In this document: one piece after another, positions 22,340 to 33,461 of the stretch
How the letters are laid out: each line of letters opens with the position of its first letter
Position numbering within the stretch: the first letter of the stretch is position 1
Assembly: GCA_963969525.1 (NCBI GenBank)
Contig: OZ018396.1
Span: forward strand, 21,852,052 to 21,916,051
Direction: 5' to 3'
Source of the DNA: Ontholestes murinus
Lineage: Eukaryota; Arthropoda; Insecta; Coleoptera; Staphylinidae
DNA: 64,000 nt
The notes under the pieces: generated by a model
What the model saw: the letters and a program-made list of their open reading frames with translations, nothing else
Told to the model about the DNA's origin: nothing
Databases searched by the model: none
Program-made: the position numbers and the translations under genes

Positions 22340-23477
22340 TTGATGCTAGTGTTACGTCCTGATATCTCAGAGTGGCTAAATTAAGTTGACAAGAGTATAC
22401 ATATTTTAGTAATTCGAAGGTATGAGCATAGGTGCTGACTAAGATTATGTTGATTTTTTGTTCAACATTCAATTATTTTGATTCTGTAGATTACTTTCAC
22501 AGAAGAGAGAGCTGATATGGATTATTTTATACTAAGTGAAAGATTTTATGTCTATTTAATGCTCCCCTAGGGTCGTGATAGTTTATTTCCTCAAGAAACA
22601 TTTAAATGCCGTAAAGCAAGGAAGTTAATTTAATCAAATTTAATCGTTTTTTTTTTTAATTTCAAAACCTTAATGATTTTGTAGTTCCATCATATAAGTG
22701 TATTGACTATTAGGGAAAGAATAGTTGGGACACTTACTACGTGGTAATCCATAGTTCAATTCAGTGTGATGTTCAGAATTTAAGTCATGTAGCTTAAATA
22801 ATCTACAATTTTGTTTGAAATAGTCATATTTTTTGACTTTCGTGGAACAACTTACACAAAATCTATTTCCCGTATTCTATCTCTTTCATTTTTTTTTTTC
22901 ATATTTTTATTGTTTTAAGCGAGGCTTCTTCGGCACCTACTAAAGCAATCTTTATGCATTAAAATATTTTTTGTAACCCTTAATGTTTGAGTTGCAGATC
23001 AGCATTCGCAGAGTGCAGACGTGCATCCGACCGCTCCGCGTCTTTTACCGCTAGCACCAGAAGTACGTACGTTAAAACAAACAAAAAATGGCGAACACAT
23101 AGCTCAAGTATTCGGGGAAGTGTTTGTAAAGTTTGGTGATAATCTAAAAAAACAGTGTTATTAGCAAAACTGTGAAAAGTGGAAGTCGGCGCGTACGCTT
23201 AAGAGCCTGCAATTCCTATTCTATGCATCACAGTGAGCCGCTATATCAACATCAGACAGAAATTTACTGGCCCTAGGTTCATACCCAATTGCATCCAGAT
23301 TGGTCCAGTATAAAAGGAGCAATAGACGGAAGCATTTTTTTGCCACGTAGTCGCGACAACGAGATGCGAAAAAAATCCTCGCAGCGTCCTACGAGAGCTC
23401 GTATATATATTTGGGACGATCAATTGCATTCCCCTTTAAAAAAATTGCGAACAAGACCTATTTCATTCGCCTGAAAA
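22340..23477. other. AT-rich stretch upstream of the RACK1 pseudogene
   Basis: No TE or gene motif was read. The last 480 bp (from about 22995) is richer in G+C and could include the pseudogene's 5' untranslated part, but I see no boundary signal. Confidence 0.4.
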
Positions 23478-24500
23478 ATGACCGAAACTCTACACCTTCG
23501 AGGAACCCTTTTGGGGCACAATGGCTGAGTTACACAAATTGCCACCAACCCCAATTATCCCGACACGATCTTATCTGCATCGCGTAACAAGACCTTGATC
23601 GCATGGAAGTTGACTAGGGACGAATTCTCCCAATACGGTGTGCCACATAAGCATCTCTACGTTCACTCCCACTTCATCTCCAACGTCGTCTTATCAAGCG
23701 ATGGCAACAATGCCCTCTCCGGCTTCTGGGACAAGACCCTCCGCCTGGGGACTTGGCCGACGGAAAGACAACCCGCCGATTCGAAGATCGCACCAAGGAT
23801 GTCTTGAGCGTTGCTTTCTCTGTTGACAACCGCTAAATCGTGTCCGGATCCCGTGACAAGACCATCAAGTTGTGGAATACCCTTGCCGAGCGCAAGTTCA
23901 CTATTCAGGATGATAAGACATTCAGATTAGGTATTTTGTGTACGTTTCTATCCAAACCACTTTAATCCAATCATCGTTTCCGCTGGCTGGGATCATGTGG
24001 TTAAAGTGTGGAACTTGACTAAGTATCGTCTAAAGATTAATCACTCTCGACACACTGGCTACTTGAAGAGTCACTGTTTCCCCTGATGGTTCCCTTTGCA
24101 CCAGTCGTGGAAAGGACTGCAAGGCCATGCTTTGGGATCTTAATGATGTAAAGCATTAAGATACCCTGGATGACATCATCACGGTCCTTTGTTTCTCCCC
24201 CAATAGGTATTGGTTGTGTGTCGTGTTTGTCCCAACCATCAAGATTTGGAATTTAGAAAGTAAGGAAATGGTTGAAGAGCTTAGGTCAGAAGTTGTTTTT
24301 CACCCCAGTGCTTGTCACTGGCATGGTCCACTGACGGACAGACCTTGTTTGCCGGTTATTCTGATAACATCATCAGGGTATGGCAAGGCAGCATACCTTC
24401 TGCTCTTTAAGATGCCCTTGACTTGTATTCAAGGATACTTTAATAAGAAAAGTTAAAAAATATTTTTAGTTTTTGTATTTATTGTATATATAATAAAAAT
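23478..24500 (+). pseudogene. RACK1 processed pseudogene (WD40 scaffold protein)
   Basis: From ATG at 23478, frames read MTETLHLRGTLLGHNG, then a stop where Trp is expected, VTQIATNPNYPDTILSASRN, LSGFWDKTLRL, then after a shift TRRFEDRTKDVLSVAFSVDN, IVSGSRDKTIKLWN, NPIIVSAGWDHVVKVWNLT, SVTVSPDGSLC, AMLWDLNDVKH, LCFSPNRYWLC, IKIWNLESKEMVEELRSEVV, TDGQTLFAGYSDNIIRVWQ and a stop at 24410. This is the whole seven-bladed WD40 protein RACK1, which sits on the 40S ribosome. All repeats are contiguous with no intron gaps, and the coding-equivalent length of about 933 nt is slightly under the usual 954-957. At least three in-frame stops and several frameshifts show it is dead. A polyadenylation-like aataaa lies near 24491; no poly(A) run remains. 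Confidence 0.95.
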
Positions 24501-24504
24501 TATT

Positions 24505-24765
24505 TTTTTATAGTAGCACTAGTAGTGTTAGGCTACCGACCTCGTGGTCCTTCCGCCATGTGTTATTTGTGTATATGTGTGTGTGTGTAAATGAGCTTGT
24601 TACTTTAAAGGATCGCCCCCGTCACTCTAAAGCACCATTAATTGTATCCCAATGGTGAATGGTACCGGTCACCCATCCAACTGCTGAACCGAACTAACGT
24701 TGCTGCACTCTCGCTAACGCTAGTTCGGTCGCAACCGAATGCGCTACCACCGGCGTGTGATTTTG
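24505..24765 (-). mobile_element. Candidate 5S rRNA-derived SINE
   Basis: The minus strand contains gttggatgggtgacc (about 24665-24680), the box C region of 5S rRNA promoters, preceded by gcagcaacgttag and by a paired ttcggttgcgaccgaa (about 24725-24745). This resembles the 3' half of 5S rRNA, as in SINE3-type elements. The tail (24505-24600 on the plus strand) includes a GT microsatellite. Box A and the intermediate element are not convincing, so it may be a 5S fragment or part of a LINE leader. Confidence 0.4.
24570..24590. repeat. (TG)n microsatellite
   Basis: A short TG run lies next to the 5S-like segment. Confidence 0.8.
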
Positions 24766-24769
24766 ATTG

Positions 24770-26000
24770 AGCAAATAGTCATCATTCACCCGCGAGCTTG
24801 CCCAACAAGATCCGCCCAAATTTTTGGGAAATTCATCAGTGGTCTCCCCAAAATTCAGCCTACAGTAGAGAAAATTTTATCAGTGAAAAACACACGGCAA
24901 ATGATGTCCGAGAAGACTAAAGAATGCCCTCTCACAGCTTGAGTTGCTAAAGTTGTTAAGAACCTTGCCAAGGTAATCAAGGACAACCCCAACCCGAATG
25001 TGGAGATCAATGGGAACGCGCGCCTTAAACAGCTGCATCAATCAGAAAACAGAAAACAAAATGCCCGTAACTGGCCGATACCACCACTTAGGCAGAGCGA
25101 GTTGCCTCCGATGAGACTTCGCAGACGGAGACGGCCCCAGAAGCCACAAACAGGGACAACGCCAGCCTAAGAGAGGAGCTTTTTAGCCTGGCAAGCAGAC
25201 CTTGCTTGCCAGGCATCGTCGATTGGATTAGCGTTAAGCAAGCCAAGGAAGACCGGTTTGTGGGTAAACCCTCATGGAGAGACGTGGCATCAAAATCGTC
25301 CAATAAGAACAAATATGCGGCCATTAACAAGAACACACAGGCGACTGTGAGAAATTCCGGTTCCGGAGAAGTGGGAAAGAGCCCTCGCCCAGGGACAGAA
25401 CAGCACGGCCTCCAAGCAGGGCAAGACACAATAAGGTAATGGTGGAAACTAAAGATTTCTTGTACAGCACAATTCTGGGGAAACTTAAAAAGGGCCTGGG
25501 CATAGATGCGAGCTCAAAAGTAGCCCAGGCCAAGAGAAGCTTGACGGAGAACCTGGTGCTGGAACTCAAGAGAGGAGCTAACGGTGAAGCAACAGAGAGG
25601 TCCCTGAAGTAATCCTTACAGACGAAATAACAGTCGAGACAGAAATCGTCGAAGCTATGGAAGCTGCTCTGGGAATCAGTAGGTCGATCCAGGTTTAGTG
25701 GATCCGACTATATGCAAATGGCCTGAAAATAGCCCTCATTGAGGGAAAAAGAACGCGATCCATCTTCAATGGAAGCGTAAGGATGGGTTGGGCCAGGTGC
25801 AGGGTTCAGGCTTGACCGAAAAAGCACGGACCATGCTGGAGATGCCGGACGTTTGACCACTTGGCGGCCCAGTGCAAGGGGCCGGACCGCTCGAAGAGGT
25901 GTAGAAGATGCGGCGATGAAAGGCAGCCCATGTCAAGATGCAAGAGAAGACGCACTTCACAGGAAGTGCAGCCTGCTTTTGCTTTCGCATGGAAGCCGAG
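24770..26000 (+). pseudogene. R1-type LINE Gag (ORF1) pseudogene
   Basis: The frames give VETKDFLYSTILGKLKKGLG (about 25440), VAQAKRSLTENLVLELKRGA (about 25515), then after frame changes WVGPGAGFRL and a zinc-knuckle region, HLAAQCKGPDRSKRCRRCGD (about 25855-25915), ending DERQPMSRCKR. This is the order of R1/SART/Waldo-type Gag proteins: a basic middle domain followed by CCHC knuckles. The first knuckle has F-D-H in place of GH. The G+C content is far above the neighbourhood. ORF2 is missing and sequence turns AT-rich at about 26000, so this is a 5' fragment. Confidence 0.8.
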
Positions 26001-26149
26001 GCGAATACTGCCCTTGATTTTTATTCCAATGGTATTACATTGTGTACATTTGCTTCAAATGACTCCCATAGACAAATCATATAAAGAGAGGTATTTCAGA
26101 AGATACTAATCTTTGTACCAACTGTTTTCTATAAACAATGCAGAATATA

Positions 26150-26900
26150 TTCGATAGAAACTACACATATTATTTACTTTTGTTTCTTATTTTGGAAATT
26201 CTTTTCTATAAAAATTGAAAATATAAATAGCAAAACAAGTTAATTAAGTTAATTAACACACATCAACTGCATTATTTTTTTTTAAAGTAGAAGTAAAACA
26301 CATACTCTCTTTAGATTTTTAAATAATCAACTGGAAAACTGAGATTCTTATTTTGGAAATGCTTCAAACTTCAAAAATCGGAAATAAAATATAGAAAAAT
26401 AATGTCCATCCATATATCCATATAAAGTCAATAACGATTACTTAAAATCTATTAAGCTTTTAACAAAGTAAAACTAAAACATCCACATTTACTAAATTTT
26501 GAAAAATCAAGTTATAAACTGACATTGTCAGCTTTGCAAATCGGAAATATTAAATGAGAAAACAATTGCCATACATACGAAATTATTAAGACTTACTTAT
26601 AATCTAGAGGATTCTATAATAGAGTAAAAACAAAAGATCTATCACAACTAGATTTTTAAATAATCAACCGCAGACTGAGTTAGTTATTTTGGAAATGCCA
26701 ATCATTAAAAATAAAATAAAAAAACAAGAAATTAATGAAGTTGATTTAAAGTCTAATAGATTCACTAATGCACTAAAAATAAAAAATAAACTACTCGCAC
26801 TAAAGTTGAAATAATTAAACCACAAAACTGAGTTTGTTAATTTGAAAAAGCTATGCAATCAAAATATTAGAATGACAGTGATATTAAACATGCAATTCAA
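26150..26900. repeat. Diverged tandem repeat, units of about 150-180 bp
   Basis: A motif gatttttaaataatcaa recurs at about 26314, 26494 (as aaattttgaaaaatcaa), 26651 and 26802 (as aaagttgaaataattaa), each followed by a aaactgag-like stretch and then ttttggaaatgc-like text and a A-rich block. Spacings are about 180, 157 and 151 bp. An earlier partial unit begins near 26180. Units are AT-rich and quite diverged, like an old satellite. Confidence 0.65.
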
Positions 26901-27119
26901 CATGCATGAGAAATGTTCAACGCACTGATTCTTTAACAAAAAGACTTCTTAATATAGGTTGAATTTTTTGCAAAGAAGAAGAAGGAAAAACAATGAACAT
27001 TTTTTATTTTCTTATTGGACAATTCCAGATCAAGATTCCCAAATACAGTTAACATGTCCAACAATATGAAAATAGTTGCCTAGTTTAGGCTAAATATTAA
27101 TTTAAGATATGAGGATCTA

Positions 27120-27645
27120 CAATTTATAAAATACAAAATATAAAGTAGTTAAGCTGAATTGGCATCCTCTACATAAAAATAGACTCTTTAAAGAAGTAAT
27201 AGAAGACAACATTTACAAAAATGTTATAAACATCTCTGATTTACCTTGTAATATGGTAGAAAAAATAAAATCTCTGTTTACTGCTAAAGAATATTTGAGA
27301 AAAAAACTAACTTGTTTCTATCCAGACAATCAATTTGCAACAGGAAGAGAGTTTAATAATAGATTCAAGGAAGACCTACAAAACTATTATTTTGGCAATG
27401 CAATAAAAAAAGATTCTGTTTGTAAACTGGTAAAACAAAAGAAAAACTTATGCTTGTTAGAAAATTAGCAAATGCTGAAAATAAGAATAATGATAACCTT
27501 GGCTAAACTTTGTAGAAACAAAAGATGAAGAGTGCACTTTGAATAATGACAAAATACAAGATGGTTGCTTTGGTATACATTTGTCCGAACTTAAACATTA
27601 TTTCTCATATAATAATGTTTAAATTTGGATTTCAGGTAATAAAGG
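27120..27645 (+). pseudogene. Unrecognised coding relic
   Basis: A plus-strand frame reads WHPLHKNRLFKEVIED, then without a stop to 27468: VEKIKSLFTAKEYLRKKLTC, QFATGREFNNRFKEDLQNYY and KKDSVCKLVKQKKNLC. After frameshifts it seems to continue as FVETKDEECTLNNDKIQ and FGIHLSELKHYFS (to about 27620). The amino-acid composition is protein-like (charged, with Cys) rather than AT noise. I do not recognise the family. It could be a TE ORF or a fragment of a host gene. Confidence 0.4.
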
Positions 27646-27889
27646 ACGTGTCTTAAATCTGCGAAAAGGTTTTGAAATCTAGACGATTAAATGAACAAAT
27701 GAATGTTTAACAATTTTCAAGAAATTTTCCTTATTTCGGCTGTATAAATACCGGCAATTTGTAATATTTTGCACATATCTCATTGAGAATGACTAAGATA
27801 CGGCACTAATAGAAAACAAGTAAACCTGCCAAGTGTTACATAAACAAATTTTATTTCAATTTGGATTGACCGATATTTTCATCTTGGCC

Positions 27890-28325
27890 GTGCAAGGAAA
27901 AAGAAAAATCAGGGGGCGCGTGTTCTAGATAACTGCTGTCGACCAACGACTGCGTGGGTTAATTTATGTCCGGAAGGGCTCCTAGGGGATAGGCCTTAGG
28001 CAACTTAATATCTGAGTCATGTATTAGATTGGATTAGAGCGCGTCAGGAATTAATTACATGTGAGCTTGTATGTGTCTCACTTTTCCTCCATATCCTCCG
28101 CCAAACTTGGCCGCGACAAGTTTAATGCGTTAAGAGGCGATTAAAGGGCCCTCGCAACGGCTGAGAACTCTGAATATTCGGGAAACGCGAAATTCTTGGG
28201 CCCGGAGTTAATCGGGAAGTTTAAAAGTGGAAAGCTCGGTCGAAGGAGAAACTTTGATTGTGCGCATACTATTCATATTTAGTTTCCTCCTATCTACAGA
28301 AAAAGGTCGCCAATAAACCAGCCAT
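27890..28325. other. GC-rich unique island
   Basis: No TE motif or recognisable product. The base composition rises clearly against the AT-rich DNA on both sides. Confidence 0.4.
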
Positions 28326-28559
28326 ATTTTATATGAAAGATTGCTTCATTCTGGTTGTGTCTTTTATTTTAATATTTGTACTTGAAATGAAACTAAAAAA
28401 TATAAATTTTGAATTATTTTGAAAAGAAGTTTTTTAAGTGTTAAATATGCCTGCAAAGAATTTACCAGGATATATAATGTCGCGAATGGAATGGAGGTCA
28501 TGGTCTATAATAAGAAACGTGTTGCTCGTCCCTAAGAAGCATAATTTACACGGACGTTT

Positions 28560-29110
28560 TGTTCTGCACTGAAGTGGCTTCTAGCTTCACAAAAGGTGCC
28601 CTCTGAAGGAACGTAGTTCCTTTTAAATCACCCTGGCGACACTTGCCCAACTCGAGATTCCCATTGTCCACATTTAAACGCCATCAAAGCCACATTGAAA
28701 TCGATAATAAAAGCGGCCGTAACGGGTGGGCCTGCCCACGTCTTTCCCTCAACCGCCACGTGTGTATATTCGAGTATGTATGTGTGTGTGTATGTGTGAG
28801 GGAACGGTGGTATTATAAAAGTTTTGATTGCGTCCGGGGCGAGCCGAGCCGTCCATCCTCGCAGGGGCGAGCTTTACGAGCTCCTGATACGACCTGTAAA
28901 ATAGGTCCGTTATGACGGGCCCCGTAAAAAATTGTACAAGCCCACAAAGGACGTAAAGTTCTGGTGGAAATGCGCGACCCGTGCCGGCCTTAATTTAATT
29001 TCATTACGTCCACACCGATGCACACCACTTGTTTCCCTTTTACTTTGCATTCCTCCAGTTGGCTGCCAACTCAGGTATGGTTCTCGACTACTTTATAATA
29101 GAGTTGCTAT
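28560..29110. other. GC-rich unique island with TGTG microsatellite
   Basis: A TG-rich microsatellite lies near 28774-28797. The short ORFs here look accidental. No TE motif was read. Confidence 0.4.
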
Positions 29111-29286
29111 CAGTTAAAGGGCGACTAATTCTGAAATAATCAAAATTGTTTCAAATTAAATCATATTTATTTTTGTAGCCAATTTGTGAAAATTATAAGG
29201 GAACTCATGAAATAAAATCTTAATCTAAACATTAATATGTGGTATAACTGAAAAATAAATTTTGAATCAAATTCCAAAAAATCAGC

Positions 29287-29712
29287 TACGAGAGGCGTTT
29301 GAAAAGTCCGTGCAAAAATAAAAACTACTTAGGCTTATACACTTCGTCCAACGATGTTCTAGTTTGTTGATCCCTTCCAAATAATAGGGTTTGTCCATGA
29401 CTGCAAAATATCCATTATTGTCTGGAATTCCCCCTTGGTAACCCATTGTTTAGATTGTTGTTTGGTTTTAGGAGTATAGTAATGTATCCATGTTTCATCC
29501 ACAGTGACGAAACGATGCTTAAAGTCCTCCGGATTCTTCTGGAACAGCTGCAAACCATCCTTGCAACACTTCAGACGATTCCGTTCTTGGTCAAGCGTAA
29601 GCAATCGCGGCACCCATCTTGCGGATAGCTTTCTCATGTCGAAATGTTTATGCAAAATATTCCCATAGCACTAGCAATCTCACGCACGCAGATATTTCTT
29701 TTAATACATTGG
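29287..29712 (-). mobile_element. mariner with internal deletion
   Basis: The left end gaggcgtttgaaaagtccgt at 29291 is a typical mariner terminal repeat. The minus-strand transposase reads MRKLSARWVPRLLTLDQERN, then KHRFVTVDETWIHYYTPKTK (first Asp block) and EFQTIMDILQS. It jumps directly to YYLEGINKLEHRWTKCI, the C-terminal end. The middle, with the second and third catalytic blocks, is missing (about 450 bp). The N-terminal part is cut at about 29712 where an R1-type LINE begins. Confidence 0.85.
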
Positions 29713-30485
29713 CGCGCGTCAAACTGCTGTGCGCCACTCTAGCAAGAACAAAATGCGTGGAGGCGCAGAGAATAAGGGACAGGCTACACGGAGCCCTGAG
29801 AGCTGAAACCATTTGAGTGGGCAGAGGGTACCGCATGATCTCCACCGAGGCCGCTGAAGTACTGGTCTCAGTAGCCTCCCAGATTTGGAGATCATGGCAA
29901 GAGGCGAGGTGTACGGGGCTACGAAAAACGGAATGGCCAAGAGCACCGCGAAACGAAATGCCAAGCGGATGCTAAAGGACTAATGGCATGAGCGATTGGA
30001 TGCCAATAAGTAGAAAGGAGTCTGGATCCGAAAGGTCATCCCAGCGTTGGAATTTTGGCAACTAGAAGCAAGTATCTACAGAAGATCGGAAAAGCCCTTG
30101 GAGAGGAGTGTCCTTGGCACGAGAGCGAGATGGACGACCTGAAGCACCCCTTCTTTGCGTGACGACGGTGGCAAAGGAAACTTAAGAGTGAAGTAGGGAA
30201 TTGGGAAGGACTGTCGAGCCAATAAGCCTCGTTTTCGAGCATGTAGAGAACTGAGCCGCAGTGGATTCGACGGCTATTTGGAGCAGATGGGCAAACGGAG
30301 TTGGGGGTTGCTAGTGAGTACGATGTTGAGAAAGAGGAAGAAGGGTGAAGGGCCGGAGAAAGAGTGGAGAAGGAGAAGTGCATAAAGGTGACATTGTCGA
30401 TTGGCCGACCACTATGGACGAGTCCGACAACAATGACGCCGTGGAAGTTCGTCTTCGACTTGGAACTTCATTTGACATCTAAGCC
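29713..30485 (+). pseudogene. R1-type LINE ORF2 C-terminal region and 3' UTR
   Basis: The frames read RGYRMISTEAAEVLVSVASQ (about 29826-29885), the AYRTxSTxAxxVxAG motif after RT in R1 elements. Then come WHERLDANK (about 29983), a stop, and VWIRKVIPALEFWQLEASIY (about 30015-30075). ESEMDDLKHPFFA (about 30125) corresponds to the degenerate C-terminal zinc region (EDxxHTxFxCxRW). The end lies near 30480 in a C-rich stretch. G+C content is high. The matching Gag type is at 24770-26000, but they need not be the same copy. Confidence 0.8.
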
Positions 30486-31730
30486 CCCCGCTTAAATATA
30501 AATAGCGAAGTCGGTGAATGGACCACAGTGGTAATACTGTAGGTCGTGCGCTTTTCAGTGGGGTAAAGTTATTAAAAAGAGATTCAATTACGTGGAGTAC
30601 AGTACTTATTGTTGCAAGAGAATAATTATTATTATAAGAGGTACTTAATGCACTTCAAAGGTTAAACAACTTTTAATTATTTTTTTTAGTTTAATAGCAA
30701 ATGATTCTTAATTGGATGAGTGGATATTTATGTGTATGTGTAATTATTTGAAGAGCATCGGCCATATTCTTGAATCAATGAAACCAATATCTATGGTGAC
30801 TCTAATATTTCCTCTGCCACTTACGAAAAATGATGATACGAGTGCAGTTGGGCCTATTTTATCTTCTGAATTTGTTAATTAAAACTTCACGTAACTTAAG
30901 AATGAGTTTTAACATAGTGGTTTTTCACTTATTATTTAAACAATCTAGCTATATTAATGGTGAAGAGAATTTCAGATTATTGACTTCAATTTAAAGTGTT
31001 TGTTGTCTATACTTTTCCTGCTTACAAAATTTAAAACTAATACACGATATACATTTATATCATATAAAATATACAACTACTTTAAGACACTATAGTCATG
31101 AGTGGAGTTCACTGATTAGCAATGGTCTTCCGCTCAAATCCGCCATCTTCCGAAGACACACCTTGACAATTTTCTGAGTTTTCTCGAAATATTTATAACT
31201 AAATATGCTACATTATATCTCTTTTATTGAATATTTTAGACATAAGTCTATGTATTATACACTGGAAGTGTTTATAATAAAGCAGATCTCCGTTTGAAAC
31301 GTTTATTTATAAACTATTTGTACTATATATTTTTGTAAATTTGTCAACGTAAGAATTCTTTAGATATTTCCGCAAATATATGTTATGTATCAAGTCTTAT
31401 ATAGCTAACGCTCTTGCGTCATTTCTCTCTTCATATTGTTAAAATGTGACGTGAATCTCTCAATTAAATCTTGCTAATAATTTTAATTTTTGTCATATTT
31501 GATTATATACTCTTTCTAAGCCACTTTCCATAATGCGGGAAAGAATCTTCTATTATTTCTTTTAATAAAACAGCGATAGAAAACTACTTAAAAATTATTT
31601 TTCATACCTTAAATAATAGATAAGCTGATTTCCATACAACTGCAATATTTAACATAAAATATTATAGCCGATAATTATCACTCAAATTAGAATTTTATTT
31701 TTGAAAAAAAAATGTGACGTAGAGAAGTTG
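30486..31730. other. AT-rich non-coding stretch
   Basis: I see no TE motif, RNA gene or ORF of note. Confidence 0.55.
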
Positions 31731-31731
31731 A

Positions 31732-31805
31732 TCCTGTAAATATAGATCTCGCTAAGACCTTTGCTCGTGTGAACAAAGACATATTAATTAGTAGGATTCA
31801 TTAAA
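31732..31805 (+). pseudogene. Tiny LINE RT fragment
   Basis: One plus-strand frame reads VNIDLAKTFARVNKDILISR, matching the FIDLAKAFDxVNHDILLxKL block of Jockey-type RTs with the catalytic D changed to A. Nothing readable extends on either side. Confidence 0.5.
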
Positions 31806-32004
31806 ACATACGAATAATTAAGTACAAATCATCATGACAATATAAGATTTGAGTCCTATCTTCCAAACGTACATGCACCTAAGAAAAGTCATCGTCTGAT
31901 CATAACTTAGTACTAAGTATAACGTTTACATACCTAATTATTTTGTAGTAAAATTAATGATATTGCACAACAATCATAAAGGATTACTCGATGATCAGTG
32001 TATC

Positions 32005-32150
32005 ATCGATAAAATTAAACGAAAGAAAATTTTAAAAAATGGCGGCAAGGGAGACTAGAGAATCTATAACCACAAACGAATATGGCTCCCAAGGTCAATA
32101 TAATGAAATATACACAAACGAACGACTCACAGCACTGGAAAATGTAGTAA
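32005..32150. repeat. Dispersed repeat, copy 1
   Basis: Shares aatctataaccacaaacgaat, flanking ggcaag and later cgactcaca..actg..aaaatg text with 38385-38540 in the same orientation. It carries no coding motif. Copy 1 ends just before the foldback element. Confidence 0.65.
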
Positions 32151-32172
32151 GAATAACAAAGAGAAAAATATA

Positions 32173-33054
32173 TACAGGGTGACTGACGAAAAAACTTTGG
32201 TGCTGTATCTCGCTTATTTTTGATCCGATTTGAATAAATAAAACATCAAATTAAATAATTTTTATAAAACTTTAATATGAACTGTACTGATATTTTTTCT
32301 TGCATTCAGTTTTTGACAAAAGACGATCAACTTTTTTTTTCAAATTGCACTGTATATATATTTTGTACTGATCCGCAAGGAGATTTTTTTCTGAATCTAA
32401 ATTTGTAAACGATTTTATCCATTCATCAAACCAAAGTCGAGAAATTGAGGATTAAAAAAAAAAATTAAAAATCAAATACCCATAGTAAACAATATACAGA
32501 GCCTATTCCAAATGTCAAAAGTGACAGTGTCAGTCATTGGTACAATACTGCAATGATTTTTAATAATTTTATAATAAAAATGTTGCAAAATTTCAAAAAC
32601 TGAAAAAAATCACAAAATTCTAGTACAGTGTTTGAAATATTGCAACATTTTAATTATGAAATAATTAAAAATCGTTGCAGTATTGTATCAATGGCTGTCA
32701 CTGTCACTTTTGACATTTAAAATAGGGTCTGTATATTGTTTACAATGGATACTTGACTTTTTATTTATTTTTTTAATCCTCAATTTCTCGACTTAAGTTT
32801 GATGTATGGATAAATTTGTCTACATTTTTATATTCAGAAAAAAAATCTCCTTGCGAATCAATAAAAATATATATACAGTGCAATTTAAAAAAAATGTTGA
32901 TCGTATTTTGTCAAAACTGGGTGCGAGAAAAAAATATCAGTTCAGATCGTATTAAAGTCTTTTAAAAATGGTTTAATTTAATGTTTTATTTATTAAAATT
33001 GGATAAAAAATAAGTGAGATACAGCACCAAAGGTTTTTCGTCAGTCACCCTGTA
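32173..33054. mobile_element. 880-bp foldback (long-hairpin) transposon
   Basis: Both halves are near-perfect reverse complements: left arm from cagggtgactgacgaaaaa (32175) to about 32600, right arm from about 32630 to tttttcgtcagtcaccctg (33052), with a loop of about 30 bp. TA flanks both ends (32173-32174, 33053-33054). There is no coding capacity. The termini resemble the tacagggtg start at 5621, which suggests a Tc1/mariner-related non-autonomous element. The arms differ by a few substitutions and indels. Confidence 0.9.
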
Positions 33055-33164
33055 TAACTATGGAAAAGAGATATATAAGGAAACAGATATATGCCAAAAA
33101 TTCAAAATTAGAGTACATTATAATTTATAATTAAAATTAAGTAAGAAATCCATTAAAATGAACA

Positions 33165-33372
33165 GCATCTACATACATCATGTAAGAAGTACTCAAAACA
33201 AATTCAAAGAAATAGAATTTATTGAAATTCTGGCAAAACATTGTGCAATTTTATGTTGTTTTTAATTTGTTGCTCTAAAAGTTTCTCATAAAGTTCAGGT
33301 ACAAAAGGTAAAATACGTACGGGTCGCAAGTCATTAATTAAAACAGGATTATTTATCTTTGGAATAGGAATA
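33165..33372 (-). pseudogene. LINE RT fragment (different lineage from its neighbour)
   Basis: The minus strand reads IPIPKINNPVLINDLRPVRI (about 33370-33312), then LPFVPELYEKLLEQQI and LHNVLPEFQ. It matches the PxPKxxxPxxxxDLRPIxILPxxSKxxEKxxxxQ block of Jockey-type RTs. It lies directly beyond the 3' end of the LINE at 33440-37080. It may be the displaced RT of the element whose ORF1 and endonuclease lie at 37145-38240. Confidence 0.7.
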
Positions 33373-33461
33373 ATTTATTTCCATAGATGTATACAGTAGC
33401 GTTACATATCGGAAGAGTCAACAGAATGTACAAAAATAACAGGTTATATAATACTATGATA

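Noticed and set aside
23595..23826. Short ORFs inside the RACK1 region as separate genes
   Set aside because: They are frame fragments of the RACK1 pseudogene; alternating frames encode consecutive WD40 segments.
24720..24765. tRNA gene or tRNA-derived SINE
   Set aside because: The GGTAGCGCATTCGGTTGCGACC-like minus-strand text has no complete cloverleaf or proper A box. The 5S-like reading explains more of it.
26664..26858. Minus-strand 64-codon ORF
   Set aside because: It lies in the diverged tandem repeat and has low-complexity composition.
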